64,000 bases of DNA, taken from NCBI GenBank assembly GCA_963663395.1, contig OY760226.1, forward strand, positions 3,596,001-3,660,000, in the 5' to 3' direction. Origin of the DNA: Azophilus sp963663395 (GTDB lineage: Bacteria > Pseudomonadota > Gammaproteobacteria > Pseudomonadales > Azotimanducaceae). Under the pieces are notes generated by a model. It was not told the DNA's origin. It saw only the letters and a list, made by a program, of their open reading frames with translations, and made no database searches. Below are positions 45,477 through 54,591 of the stretch, piece after piece; positions within the stretch are counted from its first letter, which is position 1; each line of letters opens with the position of its first letter. The position numbers and the translations under genes are program-made.

Positions 45477-46277
45477 CTAGAAGTCCGTGCCGCCGTCGAT
45501 ATTGACCGTTGCGCCGGTCATGTACGCCGCGCGTTCGGACAGCAGGAACGCCATCAGATCGCCGACGTCTTCCGGCTTGCCGATCGAGCGCATCGCCACC
45601 GGCAGTTTCCATTCCTCGATCATCACGTGCTCCAGGGCCTGATCCAGGGGCAGGCCATATTCCTTGGCCGCCAGGTGCCGGCGGCGTATGAGCACGTCCG
45701 TCTCTATGGCGCCCGGACACACGCAATTGGCGCGAATGCCCTCGGCGCCATAGGTCTTGCACAGGTTCTTGGTGAAATTCACCAACGCTGCTTTCAGTGC
45801 CGCATAGGCGAACAGGAACGGCTTGGCAGCGCGCGCCGAATAGGCAGCCGTGGTCACGAGCTGCCCCCCGCCCTGTTCCAGAAGATGCGGCACGATCGCC
45901 CGGCAACTGCGCACCTGGCTCATGAGCACGTCCTGGAAGTTGACCTCCCAATCGTCATCGCTCATCTCCAGGAGGGTGCCGTTGCGGTCGGTGGAGCCGG
46001 GCGTCGTGAGCAGGCCGCGGATGGTACCGAGTGCATCGATGGCTCGCCCGACCGCCTGCTCCACCTGATCGCGAGCGCTGGCATCGGCACCGAAGCCGAC
46101 CACCTGTGCACCGGTCTCGGCCCGCAACTCGGCGGCACGCTCGCCGGCCGCGGCTTCGGTGCGCCCGACGATTGCGACGCGAGCGCCGTCCCCGGCCAGG
46201 CGACGGGCCGCCTCCCAGCCCATGCCGCGCGTACCGCCGACGACAATGTAAGCGTTATCCCTGACTCCCAGTTCCAT
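45477..46277 (-). CDS. SDR family NAD(P)-dependent oxidoreductase
   Basis: A 266-residue short-chain dehydrogenase. The cofactor loop is VVGGTRGMGWEAARRLAGDG and the active site is in TTAAYSARAAKPFLFAYAAL with Tyr-x3-Lys (YAALK). The C-terminal block has GKPEDVGDLMAFLLSERAAY then MTGATVNIDGGTDF. The start at 46277 has GGGGAA 6 nt upstream and is preferred over the in-frame ATG at 46292. It probably oxidises a hydroxyacyl-CoA or cyclic alcohol in this pathway. Confidence 0.92.
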   Translation of the reverse strand: MELGVRDNAYIVVGGTRGMGWEAARRLAGDGARVAIVGRTEAAAGERAAELRAETGAQVVGFGADASARDQVEQAVGRAIDALGTIRGLLTTPGSTDRNGTLLEMSDDDWEVNFQDVLMSQVRSCRAIVPHLLEQGGGQLVTTAAYSARAAKPFLFAYAALKAALVNFTKNLCKTYGAEGIRANCVCPGAIETDVLIRRRHLAAKEYGLPLDQALEHVMIEEWKLPVAMRSIGKPEDVGDLMAFLLSERAAYMTGATVNIDGGTDF

Positions 46278-46433
46278 CGCAGTTCCCCGCATCAGATTGA
46301 TTTTTCAAAAGTACCACGACCGTTGCCGCGAACGGCTTCAGGCGCGGCGAATGACGGCGCCGGCGATACCGCCAACCCTTCCTGGCGCAACGCCGGCTGA
46401 TCGTGGGCGGGCGCCGCTCGGAAACCTCGAGGT

Positions 46434-47930
46434 TCATGGATTTGTCGATTCCATTTCGCGCTCGATCAACGCACGAACCTCGTTCGACAACACCTTGAAC
46501 ATCGCATTGCGCGGCAGGGCATCTACGAATACGACCGCCACGGGCACGCAATACCCGGGTTTGCGCTGTGCAACCCAGGCCTTGAGTTCCGCCGCCGACA
46601 CCGAGCCGTCCGTGCATCGCACCACCGCCGCAGCGGGCACCTGTCCGAGCCGGACATCGTCCAGCCCCACCACCACCGCATCGGCAACCGCCGGGTGCAC
46701 GCACAGCACCTCGGCCACCTCGTTGGCGGCGACCTTGAAGCCACCGCGCACCAGCACATCGTCGACCCGGCCCTCGATCCACACGAAACCGTCCTCGTCC
46801 ATGCATGCGAGGTCGTTGGTGCGTATCCAGCCGGCCGGCGCATCGGCCGGACGCCGTGGCGGGTCGGCTTCGAGCAGACCGACTTCGCCCGACGGCAACT
46901 CCCTGCCCGTGTCCGCATCCACGATGCGCACCTTGTTGTCCGGCAGTGCACGCCCGACACTGCCGCGCTTCTCCTTCACAAGCGCCAGGTCGGTGCCTGC
47001 GAACCCCGTCACGGCGCCCAGAAACTCCGTTGCACCGTAGGCAGTAATCACCGGTATGCCGTAGGTGGCCTCGAATTCCTCCGCCGTTGCGGGGTCCAGG
47101 CGGGCGGACGCCGCGCGGAACACCGATGCGCCGGACAGGTATTCCCGGGGCACCCGGTTGTCGAGCAGCATGCGAATCACCGCCGGCGGCGCGGCCAACT
47201 GTCGCGGTTTGTACGCTCTAACCATCTCTGCCCAGCGCCAGATGTCGAAGCGCTCCAGGAGCGCCGTGGGGCGGCCCTTCCAGACCGCCGCCGCCGCACC
47301 CATGACGCCGCCCATGCTCACCAGCGGCACCGCCGAGATGGCCACGCCGCGCTGGTCCGGCGGGCGCGGATTCGCCGGCCGGTCGCCCGCGAAATGCCGG
47401 AAAGGCACCGGCACGCGCTTGGGCGGCCCCGTTGTGCCGCTGGTCAGCATGGTCACCGCGGTGTCGTCGAGCGGCTCGTAGTGGCGGCCCGAGCCCAGGC
47501 GCTCGAGCCCCGGAACCACGCGAACCGGCAGGTGCCGGTCTCCGGTCAGTTCGATGCCCAGGGTGCCCGTGGCCTGCAGCACTTGCCGAAAACCGGTGCG
47601 CCGCCAGTCTTGTGCATCCGCCACCAGCACCGCCGGGCGCAAGGCTCCGAGATCTTCACGGATCGCCGCATCCGGCTGAATGGGCGTGGCCAGAACGGCG
47701 CAACGGCGCATGGCAAGTACGGAAACATAGGCGCCGAAGCAGTGCGGACGCTGTCTGAGCACCAGGCCAACGCCTTCCCGGTCGGCAACCCCTGCGGCGG
47801 TGAGCGCATCGCGCAGCCCGTCGCGTATGCGGGCGAGATCCCCCCAGGTCCAGGTTCCGCCCTCGTAGAACACCGCCGGCGCATCGGGCTCGTTCCGAAA
47901 AAGCTCATCGATGCGCTCGTTGATCTCCAT
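46434..47930 (-). CDS. AMP-binding acyl-CoA synthetase/ligase
   Basis: A 498-residue adenylate-forming enzyme. It has the phosphate-binding loop VTMLTSGTTGPPKRVPVPFR, VITAYGATEFLGAV, GWIRTNDLACMDEDGFVWIE and GRVDDVLVRGGFKVAANEVA. The C-terminal catalytic Lys is in LPRNAMFKVLSNEVRALIE. It would activate a free acid to its CoA thioester with ATP, starting the degradation route encoded downstream. It follows the LLM gene by 16 bp. The acid cannot be named from sequence. Confidence 0.92.
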   Translation of the reverse strand: MEINERIDELFRNEPDAPAVFYEGGTWTWGDLARIRDGLRDALTAAGVADREGVGLVLRQRPHCFGAYVSVLAMRRCAVLATPIQPDAAIREDLGALRPAVLVADAQDWRRTGFRQVLQATGTLGIELTGDRHLPVRVVPGLERLGSGRHYEPLDDTAVTMLTSGTTGPPKRVPVPFRHFAGDRPANPRPPDQRGVAISAVPLVSMGGVMGAAAAVWKGRPTALLERFDIWRWAEMVRAYKPRQLAAPPAVIRMLLDNRVPREYLSGASVFRAASARLDPATAEEFEATYGIPVITAYGATEFLGAVTGFAGTDLALVKEKRGSVGRALPDNKVRIVDADTGRELPSGEVGLLEADPPRRPADAPAGWIRTNDLACMDEDGFVWIEGRVDDVLVRGGFKVAANEVAEVLCVHPAVADAVVVGLDDVRLGQVPAAAVVRCTDGSVSAAELKAWVAQRKPGYCVPVAVVFVDALPRNAMFKVLSNEVRALIEREMESTNP

Positions 47931-47946
47931 CGGCCGGCGTCGGCGG

Positions 47947-48999
47947 CTATGCGGCCCGGTTTTCTTCGATCAGCCGATGCACGACTTCGATGGTCTCGAG
48001 CTTGGCATCGGCGCCCCGCCCCATGACCTGCAGCTGGAGGATATCGATGCCGCAGTGCTCGTATTCCCGCAGGCGCTCCCGCACCATGTCCCGGGTGCCG
48101 ATCACGCTGGCCTGCAGCGCCATGTCGTCAGGAACCCGGGCCACCGCCTGGTCGCGCTTCCCCGCCACCCAGAGCCGCTGCACGTCAGCGGCCACATCAT
48201 CGTAGCCGATGCGCCGGAACGCCTGGTTGTAGAAATTGGTCTTCGGCGAGCCCATGCCGCCCAGTTGAAACGCCAATGCCGGCTTGCGTTTGGCAATCAT
48301 CTCCTCGACGTTGTCGCCCACGCCGACAACCGCACCCACGGCAAGCTCGATGTCATCGAAGTTTCGTCCCGCTCGCACGGCCCCGCGCCGCATGGGCTCC
48401 AGGTACGATGCAGCCGTCGCGGGCGTGAACGAGGTGCCGATCCAGCCGTCCGCCATTTCCCCCGTGTATTCCAGCGCCCTCGGCCCCAGGGTCGCCAGAA
48501 AGATCGGAATGTTGGCATTCGGCCGGTGCGCCAGGCGCAGGGCCTTGCCTTCGCCGCCGGGTAGGGGCAACACATGGTGTTTGCCCTCGTAGCGCAGCTT
48601 CTCGCCCGCGAAGGCGAGCTTCAGGATGTCCACCAGTTCCTTCATGCGCGCCAGCGGATGTGCAAAAGGCACGCCGTGCAGGCCCTCGACAACCTGGGGC
48701 CCGCTCACCCCCAACCCAAGCATGAACCGGTTTTCGCTCATCGCCGCCAGAGACAGGGCTGCCATGGCGATGTTTCCCGGTGCCCGCGCGCTGACCTGGG
48801 CGATGCCCGAGGCCAGCCGCATCGTCGTGGTCCTGGCTGCCAGATAGGCCAGCGGCGTGAACGCGTCGGTACCCCAGGCCTCAGCCGACCAGGCCACGTC
48901 GACACCGAGTTTTTCACACTCGATCGCATAGTCGACCGAGCGCGCGAAGCCGCCTTTCCTGTCCGCATCCACGCCGCCTATGGCAATAGCCGTTTTCAT
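47947..48999 (-). CDS. LLM-class flavin oxidoreductase
   Basis: A 350-residue luciferase-like enzyme. It has RSVDYAIECEKLGVDVAWSA, MRLASGIAQVSARAPGNIAM, NRFMLGLGVSGPQVVEGLHG and IPIFLATLGPRALEYTGEMA, then a C-terminal GIDILQLQVMGRGADAKLET segment. This is the long form of the family. It is first in the leftward run and divergent from the MFS gene across 115 bp. FMN or F420 dependence is not resolved. Confidence 0.9.
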   Translation of the reverse strand: MKTAIAIGGVDADRKGGFARSVDYAIECEKLGVDVAWSAEAWGTDAFTPLAYLAARTTTMRLASGIAQVSARAPGNIAMAALSLAAMSENRFMLGLGVSGPQVVEGLHGVPFAHPLARMKELVDILKLAFAGEKLRYEGKHHVLPLPGGEGKALRLAHRPNANIPIFLATLGPRALEYTGEMADGWIGTSFTPATAASYLEPMRRGAVRAGRNFDDIELAVGAVVGVGDNVEEMIAKRKPALAFQLGGMGSPKTNFYNQAFRRIGYDDVAADVQRLWVAGKRDQAVARVPDDMALQASVIGTRDMVRERLREYEHCGIDILQLQVMGRGADAKLETIEVVHRLIEENRAA

Positions 49000-49114
49000 G
49001 TCACCCCCCGGTTGACTTCGTTCAGGCTGCGTCAGGCGACTCGCTCATCGGAAGTCTTTGTGTAAACTCGGCTGCGCCGGACCTGTTTAGATAATTTATA
49101 CTTTTCGCTGGAGC
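49000..49114. promoter_or_regulatory. Divergent promoter region between the two catabolic runs
   Basis: This 115-bp gap separates the leftward (LLM, ligase, SDR) and rightward (MFS, P450, CoA-transferase) runs. The AT-rich GATAATTTATACTTTT at 49090-49105 probably includes a -10 element for the rightward genes. A shared regulator is plausible, but no regulator gene is present in the window. Confidence 0.4.
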
Positions 49115-50464
49115 ATGGAAATACCGGGAACAAATCGGACAGGACACCAGATGGACTCCGACCCGCGCCGTCACTTCGTGCTGACCACCCTGTGTGTGGT
49201 CGCCATCGTCAACATGGTGGACCGGCAGATCATCACCATCGTCCTGGACCCCATCAAGGCCGAGTTCGGCGCATCCGATACCGCCATGGGGTTGCTCACC
49301 GGTATGATCTTCGCCGCCTTTTACGCGACCGCCGCGTTTCCGCTCGCGCGCTGGGCGGACGGCGGCTCACGCAAGGTGGTGCTGGCGGCCTGTCTCGGAT
49401 TCTGGAGCCTGATGACAACCCTTGGCGGCATCGCGCAGTCGTTCATTCAACTCGCCATCACGCGCGTTGGCGTCGCCATCGGAGAAGCCGGCGCCAGCCC
49501 CACCAGTCAGTCGATGCTCTCGGACCTGTTTCCGTTGAGTTCCCGTGCAACGGTATTGGCCACGCTGTCGGCATTCAGCTCTTTCGGCATCGGGCTCGGC
49601 GTCCTGCTGGGTGGCTGGCTATCCGACACGTTCACCTGGCGCACGGCGTTTTTCATCGTCGGAGTACCGGGATTGCTGCTCGCTGCGTTTGTTTACCGGT
49701 TTCTGCCCGAGCCCCGGCGCGGCGCCGCCGATGGCCTGGTGGACGATCGGCAAACCCCCGGCATCGGGCAGGTATTCACGCATCTGAGAAAAATACCGAC
49801 CTACCGCCACGTCGTCACGATCGCGGCCTTCGTTGCCCTGTGCGGCTACGGCCAGCTCATGTGGGGGCCCACGTTTTTTCGTCGCGTACACGACATGACC
49901 GGCACCGAGGCCGGAGTCGGATTCGGCCTCGCCACCATGGGGGCGTTCATGCTCGGCAATTTCACCGCCGGGCTCCTCTCCGACTGGGCCGGACAGAAGG
50001 ACATACGCTGGTACATGCGTATCGCAGCCATCGGACCTGCCCTCGGGTTCCCCTGCGGCCTGCTGTTCGTCTTCGCGCCCGGCGCCATGGTCGCGCTCAT
50101 CGCGTCGTTCCTGTTTCAGTTCTTCATCGTCTTTCACATCCCGCCCTGCTACGCCATCGCGCAGACCCTGTCGCCGTTGCGCATGCGGGCGATGGCCATG
50201 GTGATCATCGGCCTGTTCCAGAGCCTGATCGGCATTGGCCTGGCGCCCATCCTGATCGGTGCCGTCAATGATTTTCTACAACCGCAGTTCGGCCTGGAGG
50301 CGGTTCGGTATTCCCTGGGGCTGGTGATGGTTGGCGCCGTCATCGCCGCCTGCTTCGCGTTGCGCGCTTCGTTCACCATCAGCTCAGACCATGCGCAACG
50401 ACAGCGTTCGGTAGCGCAGGAGCCTGGTGTAGTGTTCGAAGGCCAGCGCCGTGAGTTCAAATGA
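49115..50464 (+). CDS. Spinster-type MFS transporter
   Basis: A 449-residue, 12-helix transporter. NMVDRQIITIVLDPIKAEFG and ASDTAMGLLTGMIFAAFYAT form the first helix pair; FPLARWADGGSRKVVLAACL is the MFS loop signature; IGEAGASPTSQSMLSDLFPL follows. This subfamily is frequent in aromatic and terpenoid degraders and probably imports the acid substrate. The ATG at 49115 has CTGGAG 5 nt upstream; 49151 is an alternative start. It is the intact relative of the broken MFS gene at 26.2 kb. Confidence 0.9.
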   Translation: MEIPGTNRTGHQMDSDPRRHFVLTTLCVVAIVNMVDRQIITIVLDPIKAEFGASDTAMGLLTGMIFAAFYATAAFPLARWADGGSRKVVLAACLGFWSLMTTLGGIAQSFIQLAITRVGVAIGEAGASPTSQSMLSDLFPLSSRATVLATLSAFSSFGIGLGVLLGGWLSDTFTWRTAFFIVGVPGLLLAAFVYRFLPEPRRGAADGLVDDRQTPGIGQVFTHLRKIPTYRHVVTIAAFVALCGYGQLMWGPTFFRRVHDMTGTEAGVGFGLATMGAFMLGNFTAGLLSDWAGQKDIRWYMRIAAIGPALGFPCGLLFVFAPGAMVALIASFLFQFFIVFHIPPCYAIAQTLSPLRMRAMAMVIIGLFQSLIGIGLAPILIGAVNDFLQPQFGLEAVRYSLGLVMVGAVIAACFALRASFTISSDHAQRQRSVAQEPGVVFEGQRREFK

Positions 50465-50480
50465 CAACAGAGTGAGCACA

Positions 50481-51731
50481 ATGATTGACGCAACCGACGA
50501 AACGCCTCGAGTCCCCGATCACGTGCCCCCGGAACTGGTGCGTTCCAGCCAGGGCTTCGATGATGTCGCCAGCGACTGGCGCAACCCGTTTGCCGACACG
50601 GAGAACGTTTTCAAGGCGGACTACCCGCCGATATTCTTCGTTCCCGGCTACCCCATACCCATTGTCGGGTCCACGGCTCTTGGAACCTGGATGATCACCC
50701 GGCACGATGACATTCGCGAGGTCTATCAGACGCCGGCCATTTTCTCCAGCCACGGCATCGCCGGCTATCAGCACCTGGCCGGCGAGGACTGGGAGATGCT
50801 GCCGCTGTCGGTCGATGCGCCCCTGCACAGGCACTATCGATTGCCGCTGGTTGCGTCGGTGTCGCCCAAGGCCGTAAATGCGATGGACGGCTTGATCCGT
50901 TCGCGGGCGAATTCGCTCATCGACAACTTCATCGACCGGGGCAAGTGCGAGTTCACTAGCGAGTTCGGGCGCCCGTTTCCAATCTCCATCTTCATGCGGC
51001 TGATGGGCTTTCCCGTGGAAGAGATGTACGAGAAGTTCCTGGTTTGGGAAAAGCACATTCTGAGCGGTGACGACCTGACGCTGGAGGAGCGCGGCGAGGG
51101 AATCAAGGAGTGCATTGCCTGGCTCCGGGCGTTCATTGCAGAACGGGAACGGAATCCACGGGACGACCTCACCAGCAAGATTATCCAGGCGCAGATCGAC
51201 GGTCGCCTCATTAACGCCGATGAAAAAATCGGCCTGGTGTTCATGCTGTTCGTCGGCGGCCTCGATACCATCGTCGGCAGCCTGAGCCTCTGGTTTCCCT
51301 GGCTTTGCGCCCACCCGGACTACCGGGCCAGGCTCATCGAGCAACCGGAACTCATTCCGGGCGCCGTGGAGGAATTGTTGCGCATGAATCCCCTGGTGAG
51401 TTCACCCCGAACCGTAACCCGGGACATCGAATTCCGCGGGGTAACCATGAAAGCGGGTGACGTGGTGTTGCTGCTGAGTGCTACCGGCAACTTCGACGAG
51501 CGCAAATTCACCTGCCCACGCACCGCGGACTTCGAGCGTAGCCCGAATCCGCACATGACGCTGGCGGCCGGCCCGCACCGCTGTCTTGGTTCTCACCTGG
51601 CGCGCCGTGAACTCCAGGTTGCCCTGGAAACCTGGCTGCAGCGTATTCCGAACTTTCAGATCGAGGACGGCTTTGAAGTGGTCGCCCATGCGGGGCTGCA
51701 GGCAGTGCGCGAATTGCGCCTTGTCTGGTAG
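50481..51731 (+). CDS. Cytochrome P450 (first copy)
   Basis: A 416-residue bacterial class I P450. It has PDHVPPELVRSSQGFDDVAS near the N-terminus, I-helix LFVGGLDTIVGSLS, ExxR in VEELLRMN and haem ligand Cys368 in GPHRCLGSHLARREL. The I-helix reads GGLDTI where AGxDT(T) is usual. It would hydroxylate a hydrophobic substrate, with electrons from a ferredoxin such as the one at 4.7 kb. The start is uncertain between the ATG at 50481 and a GTG at 50451 that overlaps the MFS stop. It shares the DHVPPELV opening with the P450 at 60 kb. Confidence 0.93.
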   Translation: MIDATDETPRVPDHVPPELVRSSQGFDDVASDWRNPFADTENVFKADYPPIFFVPGYPIPIVGSTALGTWMITRHDDIREVYQTPAIFSSHGIAGYQHLAGEDWEMLPLSVDAPLHRHYRLPLVASVSPKAVNAMDGLIRSRANSLIDNFIDRGKCEFTSEFGRPFPISIFMRLMGFPVEEMYEKFLVWEKHILSGDDLTLEERGEGIKECIAWLRAFIAERERNPRDDLTSKIIQAQIDGRLINADEKIGLVFMLFVGGLDTIVGSLSLWFPWLCAHPDYRARLIEQPELIPGAVEELLRMNPLVSSPRTVTRDIEFRGVTMKAGDVVLLLSATGNFDERKFTCPRTADFERSPNPHMTLAAGPHRCLGSHLARRELQVALETWLQRIPNFQIEDGFEVVAHAGLQAVRELRLVW

Positions 51732-51968
51732 GGGCAGCCCCTCCTGCAATGCGGTCCAACGGCCAGAATACCCGACAACACCCTGCAAAAGACGCCGGGC
51801 GCTCGCGACTTCGAGACGCGCAGGCGCGTGACGCAGGACGACTCGGTCCAGTTGTATTGCCTGCCGGTGTGATGCCGCACGACAAAAGCACGCGCACTGC
51901 CGGATGGGTTCGGCCCTGTCGTTTGAGTACCCTTCTGCTGGAGTCATGACAAAAAACGAGGACGCAAA

Positions 51969-54398
51969 GTGAATTCCACCCCCCGCGCTGACAGCCGCCC
52001 GCTGCCGCTCGCCGGCATCCGGGTGCTGGACCTGTCCGGCGAGACCGCACCCGTCTGCGGTCAGATGCTCACCCTGTTCGGCGCCGACGTGGTGCTCGCC
52101 GAGCGCGGACCGAGTCGCGACCGCAGCGGACACTTTGCCTGGCTGGCGGCAAATGCCGGCAAGCGCAGCCTGGCACTGGACGAGGCCGGTTCGGCCGATG
52201 TGCTGGCCGAACTATGCCGCGTGGCCGACGTGGTGATCGACGGCGACCCCGGGAACCCGCTTGATTTCGACCCCCGCGTCGCGTCTCCGGGCCTCATCCA
52301 CGTCACCGTCAGTCCCTTCGGCCTCGCCGGGCCGCATGCCGACTGGCTCGACAGCGAGCTCGTTGCCCAGGCGGCCGGCGGGCTGCTGTTTCTTTCCGGC
52401 GACGAGGACCATCCCCCGGCACAGATCGGTGTCCCGCTGGCCACCGGCGTTGCAGGCGCCCAGGCCGCGTGCGCCGTGCTCATCGCCCTGGCCCAGCGGC
52501 GCCGGACCGGCGCCGGCGCGCGCATCGACGTGTCGCGCCAGGAGAGCGTCGCCTGCCTGCTTTACGTCACCGAGTACATGGCTCACATCGACAAGCGCTC
52601 CGGCCGGCGGGGCGAAGTGCCGCTGACCTTCAGTGGCCGCAAGCTCACGCGCAAGGCATTCTGGCGCTGCGCTGACGGCTACCTCACCTGGACCCTCTGG
52701 ACCGGCCCGGGCATGGGGCGCAAGAACGAGCCCATGTTCGAGTGGATGCGCGAGGAAGGCGTGCCCGAGGCCGCGCAATTGCTGGCCATGCCCTGGGAGA
52801 AGATGGGCACCGGCGATCTGACCGTGGAGCTGATCGAGCACGTCAACCGGGTGATGGGAGACTTTTTCGCACAGCGTACCAAGCGGCAGATCGACCGCCA
52901 GGCGCTTGAGCGACGCATATTGCTATTCGTGGTGCAGAGCCTGGAAGAAGTGGCCAACAGCGAACAGCTCCTTGCCCGGGAGGCATTCGATTCGTTCGAA
53001 CTGCCCGGTGGCCGAGCCGTCAGTATCGTTTCCCGGCCGGCGCGCTCAACCGCCTACGCGGTGGAAGTTGCGGGCAAGGCGCCGGCGTGGGGCGCCGATA
53101 CCGAAGCCGTGCGCACGCAGTGGCTTGCCCATGCGCCCACACCCGCCACGCCATCACCTGTCTCATCCCCGACGCCATCCGGCTCACTCCCGTTCACGGG
53201 CATTCGCGTGCTCGATTTCGGCTGGGCCATCGTCTCCCCGCTCACCACCCGCATGCTGTCGATCTTCGGCGCCGACGTGGTCAAGGTGGAGTTTCGCGGG
53301 CGGCCCGATACCCTGCGCATGACCGGCCCCTATCCCCAGGGCCACCCGTCGATGGACGGCAGTTCGGTATTCGTGAGCGTCAACGCCGGCAAGCGCAGCC
53401 TCGGCGTCGACATCAACCATCCCCAGGGCCGCGAACTGCTGTATCGCATGGCCGGTCAGGCGGATGTGGTGTGTGAGAACTTTACCCCGGGGACCGCCGT
53501 GCGGCTCGGCTATGGCTACGATAAATTCCGCGCCATCCGCGAAGACATCATCATGCTGAGCCTGTCGATGCAGGGGCAGACCGGTCCGCGTGCCGATCAG
53601 CCCGGGCTTGGCAACCACCTGCAGGCCATGAGCGGCCTCGACTTCATGACCGGCTACCCCGATGGCCGTCCCCAGGGGCCCAACCAGGTACTGCCCGACT
53701 TCGTCGGGCCCTGGATGGCCATCGCCGCATTGACCTGCGCCCTGGAGCACCGGCACCGAACCGGGCAGGGGCAGGGCCAGTACCTGGACATCGCCCAGTT
53801 CGAGTCGATCATGCTCTACCTGCAGCCGGCGCTCATCGAATACGGGGTCACCGGGGCCTCGCCGGAGCGGCGCGGCAACAGTTCGCCCAGCCACGCACCA
53901 CACGGCGTCTATCCGGGCAAGGGCGACGAGCGCTGGATCGCCATTGCCATCACCTGCGATGCCGAATGGCGGGCACTGCACGCACGCCTGCCACAGGCCC
54001 TGCGCGGGCGCTTCAATGCCGGCCTGTCCACCCCGAAACGGCTCGACCGCGCGACGGAACTGGATGCGGCACTCGCCGAGTGGACCGCCGCGCACGACCC
54101 GGGCGAGCTGGCGGGCAGCTTGCAGGCGCATGGCGTGCGCGCCCATCTGGTCTGCACGGGTCAGGACCTGCTCGACGACCCGCAACTCGCTTTCCGCGGG
54201 CACTACTTCACCCGCGAGCACGCCAAGCTCGGGGCGTCGCTGATGGTCGCCAACTCGTTTCGAATCAGCAGCGCCGAGCCCCTTTTCAAGCCCGGGCCGC
54301 GCTATGCGAGTGACTCCGTACAGGTGCTGGAGGACTGGCTGCAGGTCGAAGCGGACGAACTCGCCGACCTGCTGGCCACGGGGGCCATCGTCACGTAG
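51969..54398 (+). CDS. Double-length (fused) class III CoA-transferase
   Basis: An 809-residue fusion of two CaiB/BaiF-like units from a GTG start. The first runs from LPLAGIRVLDLSGETAPVCG; the second from about residue 412 with LPFTGIRVLDFGWAIVSPLT. In the second half QVLPDFVGPWMAIAAL carries an Asp at the nucleophile region. In the first half IGVPLATGVAGAQAA has Thr159 where the Asp belongs, so it looks inactive. This mirrors the fused enzyme at 28-30 kb although the two differ greatly in sequence. It lies 237 bp after the P450, a gap with no other gene, and upstream of the molybdoenzyme. Confidence 0.87.
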   Translation: MNSTPRADSRPLPLAGIRVLDLSGETAPVCGQMLTLFGADVVLAERGPSRDRSGHFAWLAANAGKRSLALDEAGSADVLAELCRVADVVIDGDPGNPLDFDPRVASPGLIHVTVSPFGLAGPHADWLDSELVAQAAGGLLFLSGDEDHPPAQIGVPLATGVAGAQAACAVLIALAQRRRTGAGARIDVSRQESVACLLYVTEYMAHIDKRSGRRGEVPLTFSGRKLTRKAFWRCADGYLTWTLWTGPGMGRKNEPMFEWMREEGVPEAAQLLAMPWEKMGTGDLTVELIEHVNRVMGDFFAQRTKRQIDRQALERRILLFVVQSLEEVANSEQLLAREAFDSFELPGGRAVSIVSRPARSTAYAVEVAGKAPAWGADTEAVRTQWLAHAPTPATPSPVSSPTPSGSLPFTGIRVLDFGWAIVSPLTTRMLSIFGADVVKVEFRGRPDTLRMTGPYPQGHPSMDGSSVFVSVNAGKRSLGVDINHPQGRELLYRMAGQADVVCENFTPGTAVRLGYGYDKFRAIREDIIMLSLSMQGQTGPRADQPGLGNHLQAMSGLDFMTGYPDGRPQGPNQVLPDFVGPWMAIAALTCALEHRHRTGQGQGQYLDIAQFESIMLYLQPALIEYGVTGASPERRGNSSPSHAPHGVYPGKGDERWIAIAITCDAEWRALHARLPQALRGRFNAGLSTPKRLDRATELDAALAEWTAAHDPGELAGSLQAHGVRAHLVCTGQDLLDDPQLAFRGHYFTREHAKLGASLMVANSFRISSAEPLFKPGPRYASDSVQVLEDWLQVEADELADLLATGAIVT

Positions 54399-54591
54399 CT
54401 CGACAGGAACATTACCGCGCATGCGTGAGCGCACCAGCGTCTGCACCATGGCCTGGGCCGGCGGCAGGTGAGGGCACAGGTGTCCCGAGCGGTCCGAACA
54501 GCGGGCGCCCGGCGGCTGAATTGCGCCGGATTGTCGAACGCGACTAGTATCCGGCTACCCGGCGCTCGAACGGCCGCAAGCAGCGAACCCC

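Noticed and set aside
53184..54449. 421-codon minus-strand frame opposite the second fused CoA-transferase
   Set aside because: It is an antisense shadow in high-GC DNA with no motif, and the plus-strand gene is well supported.
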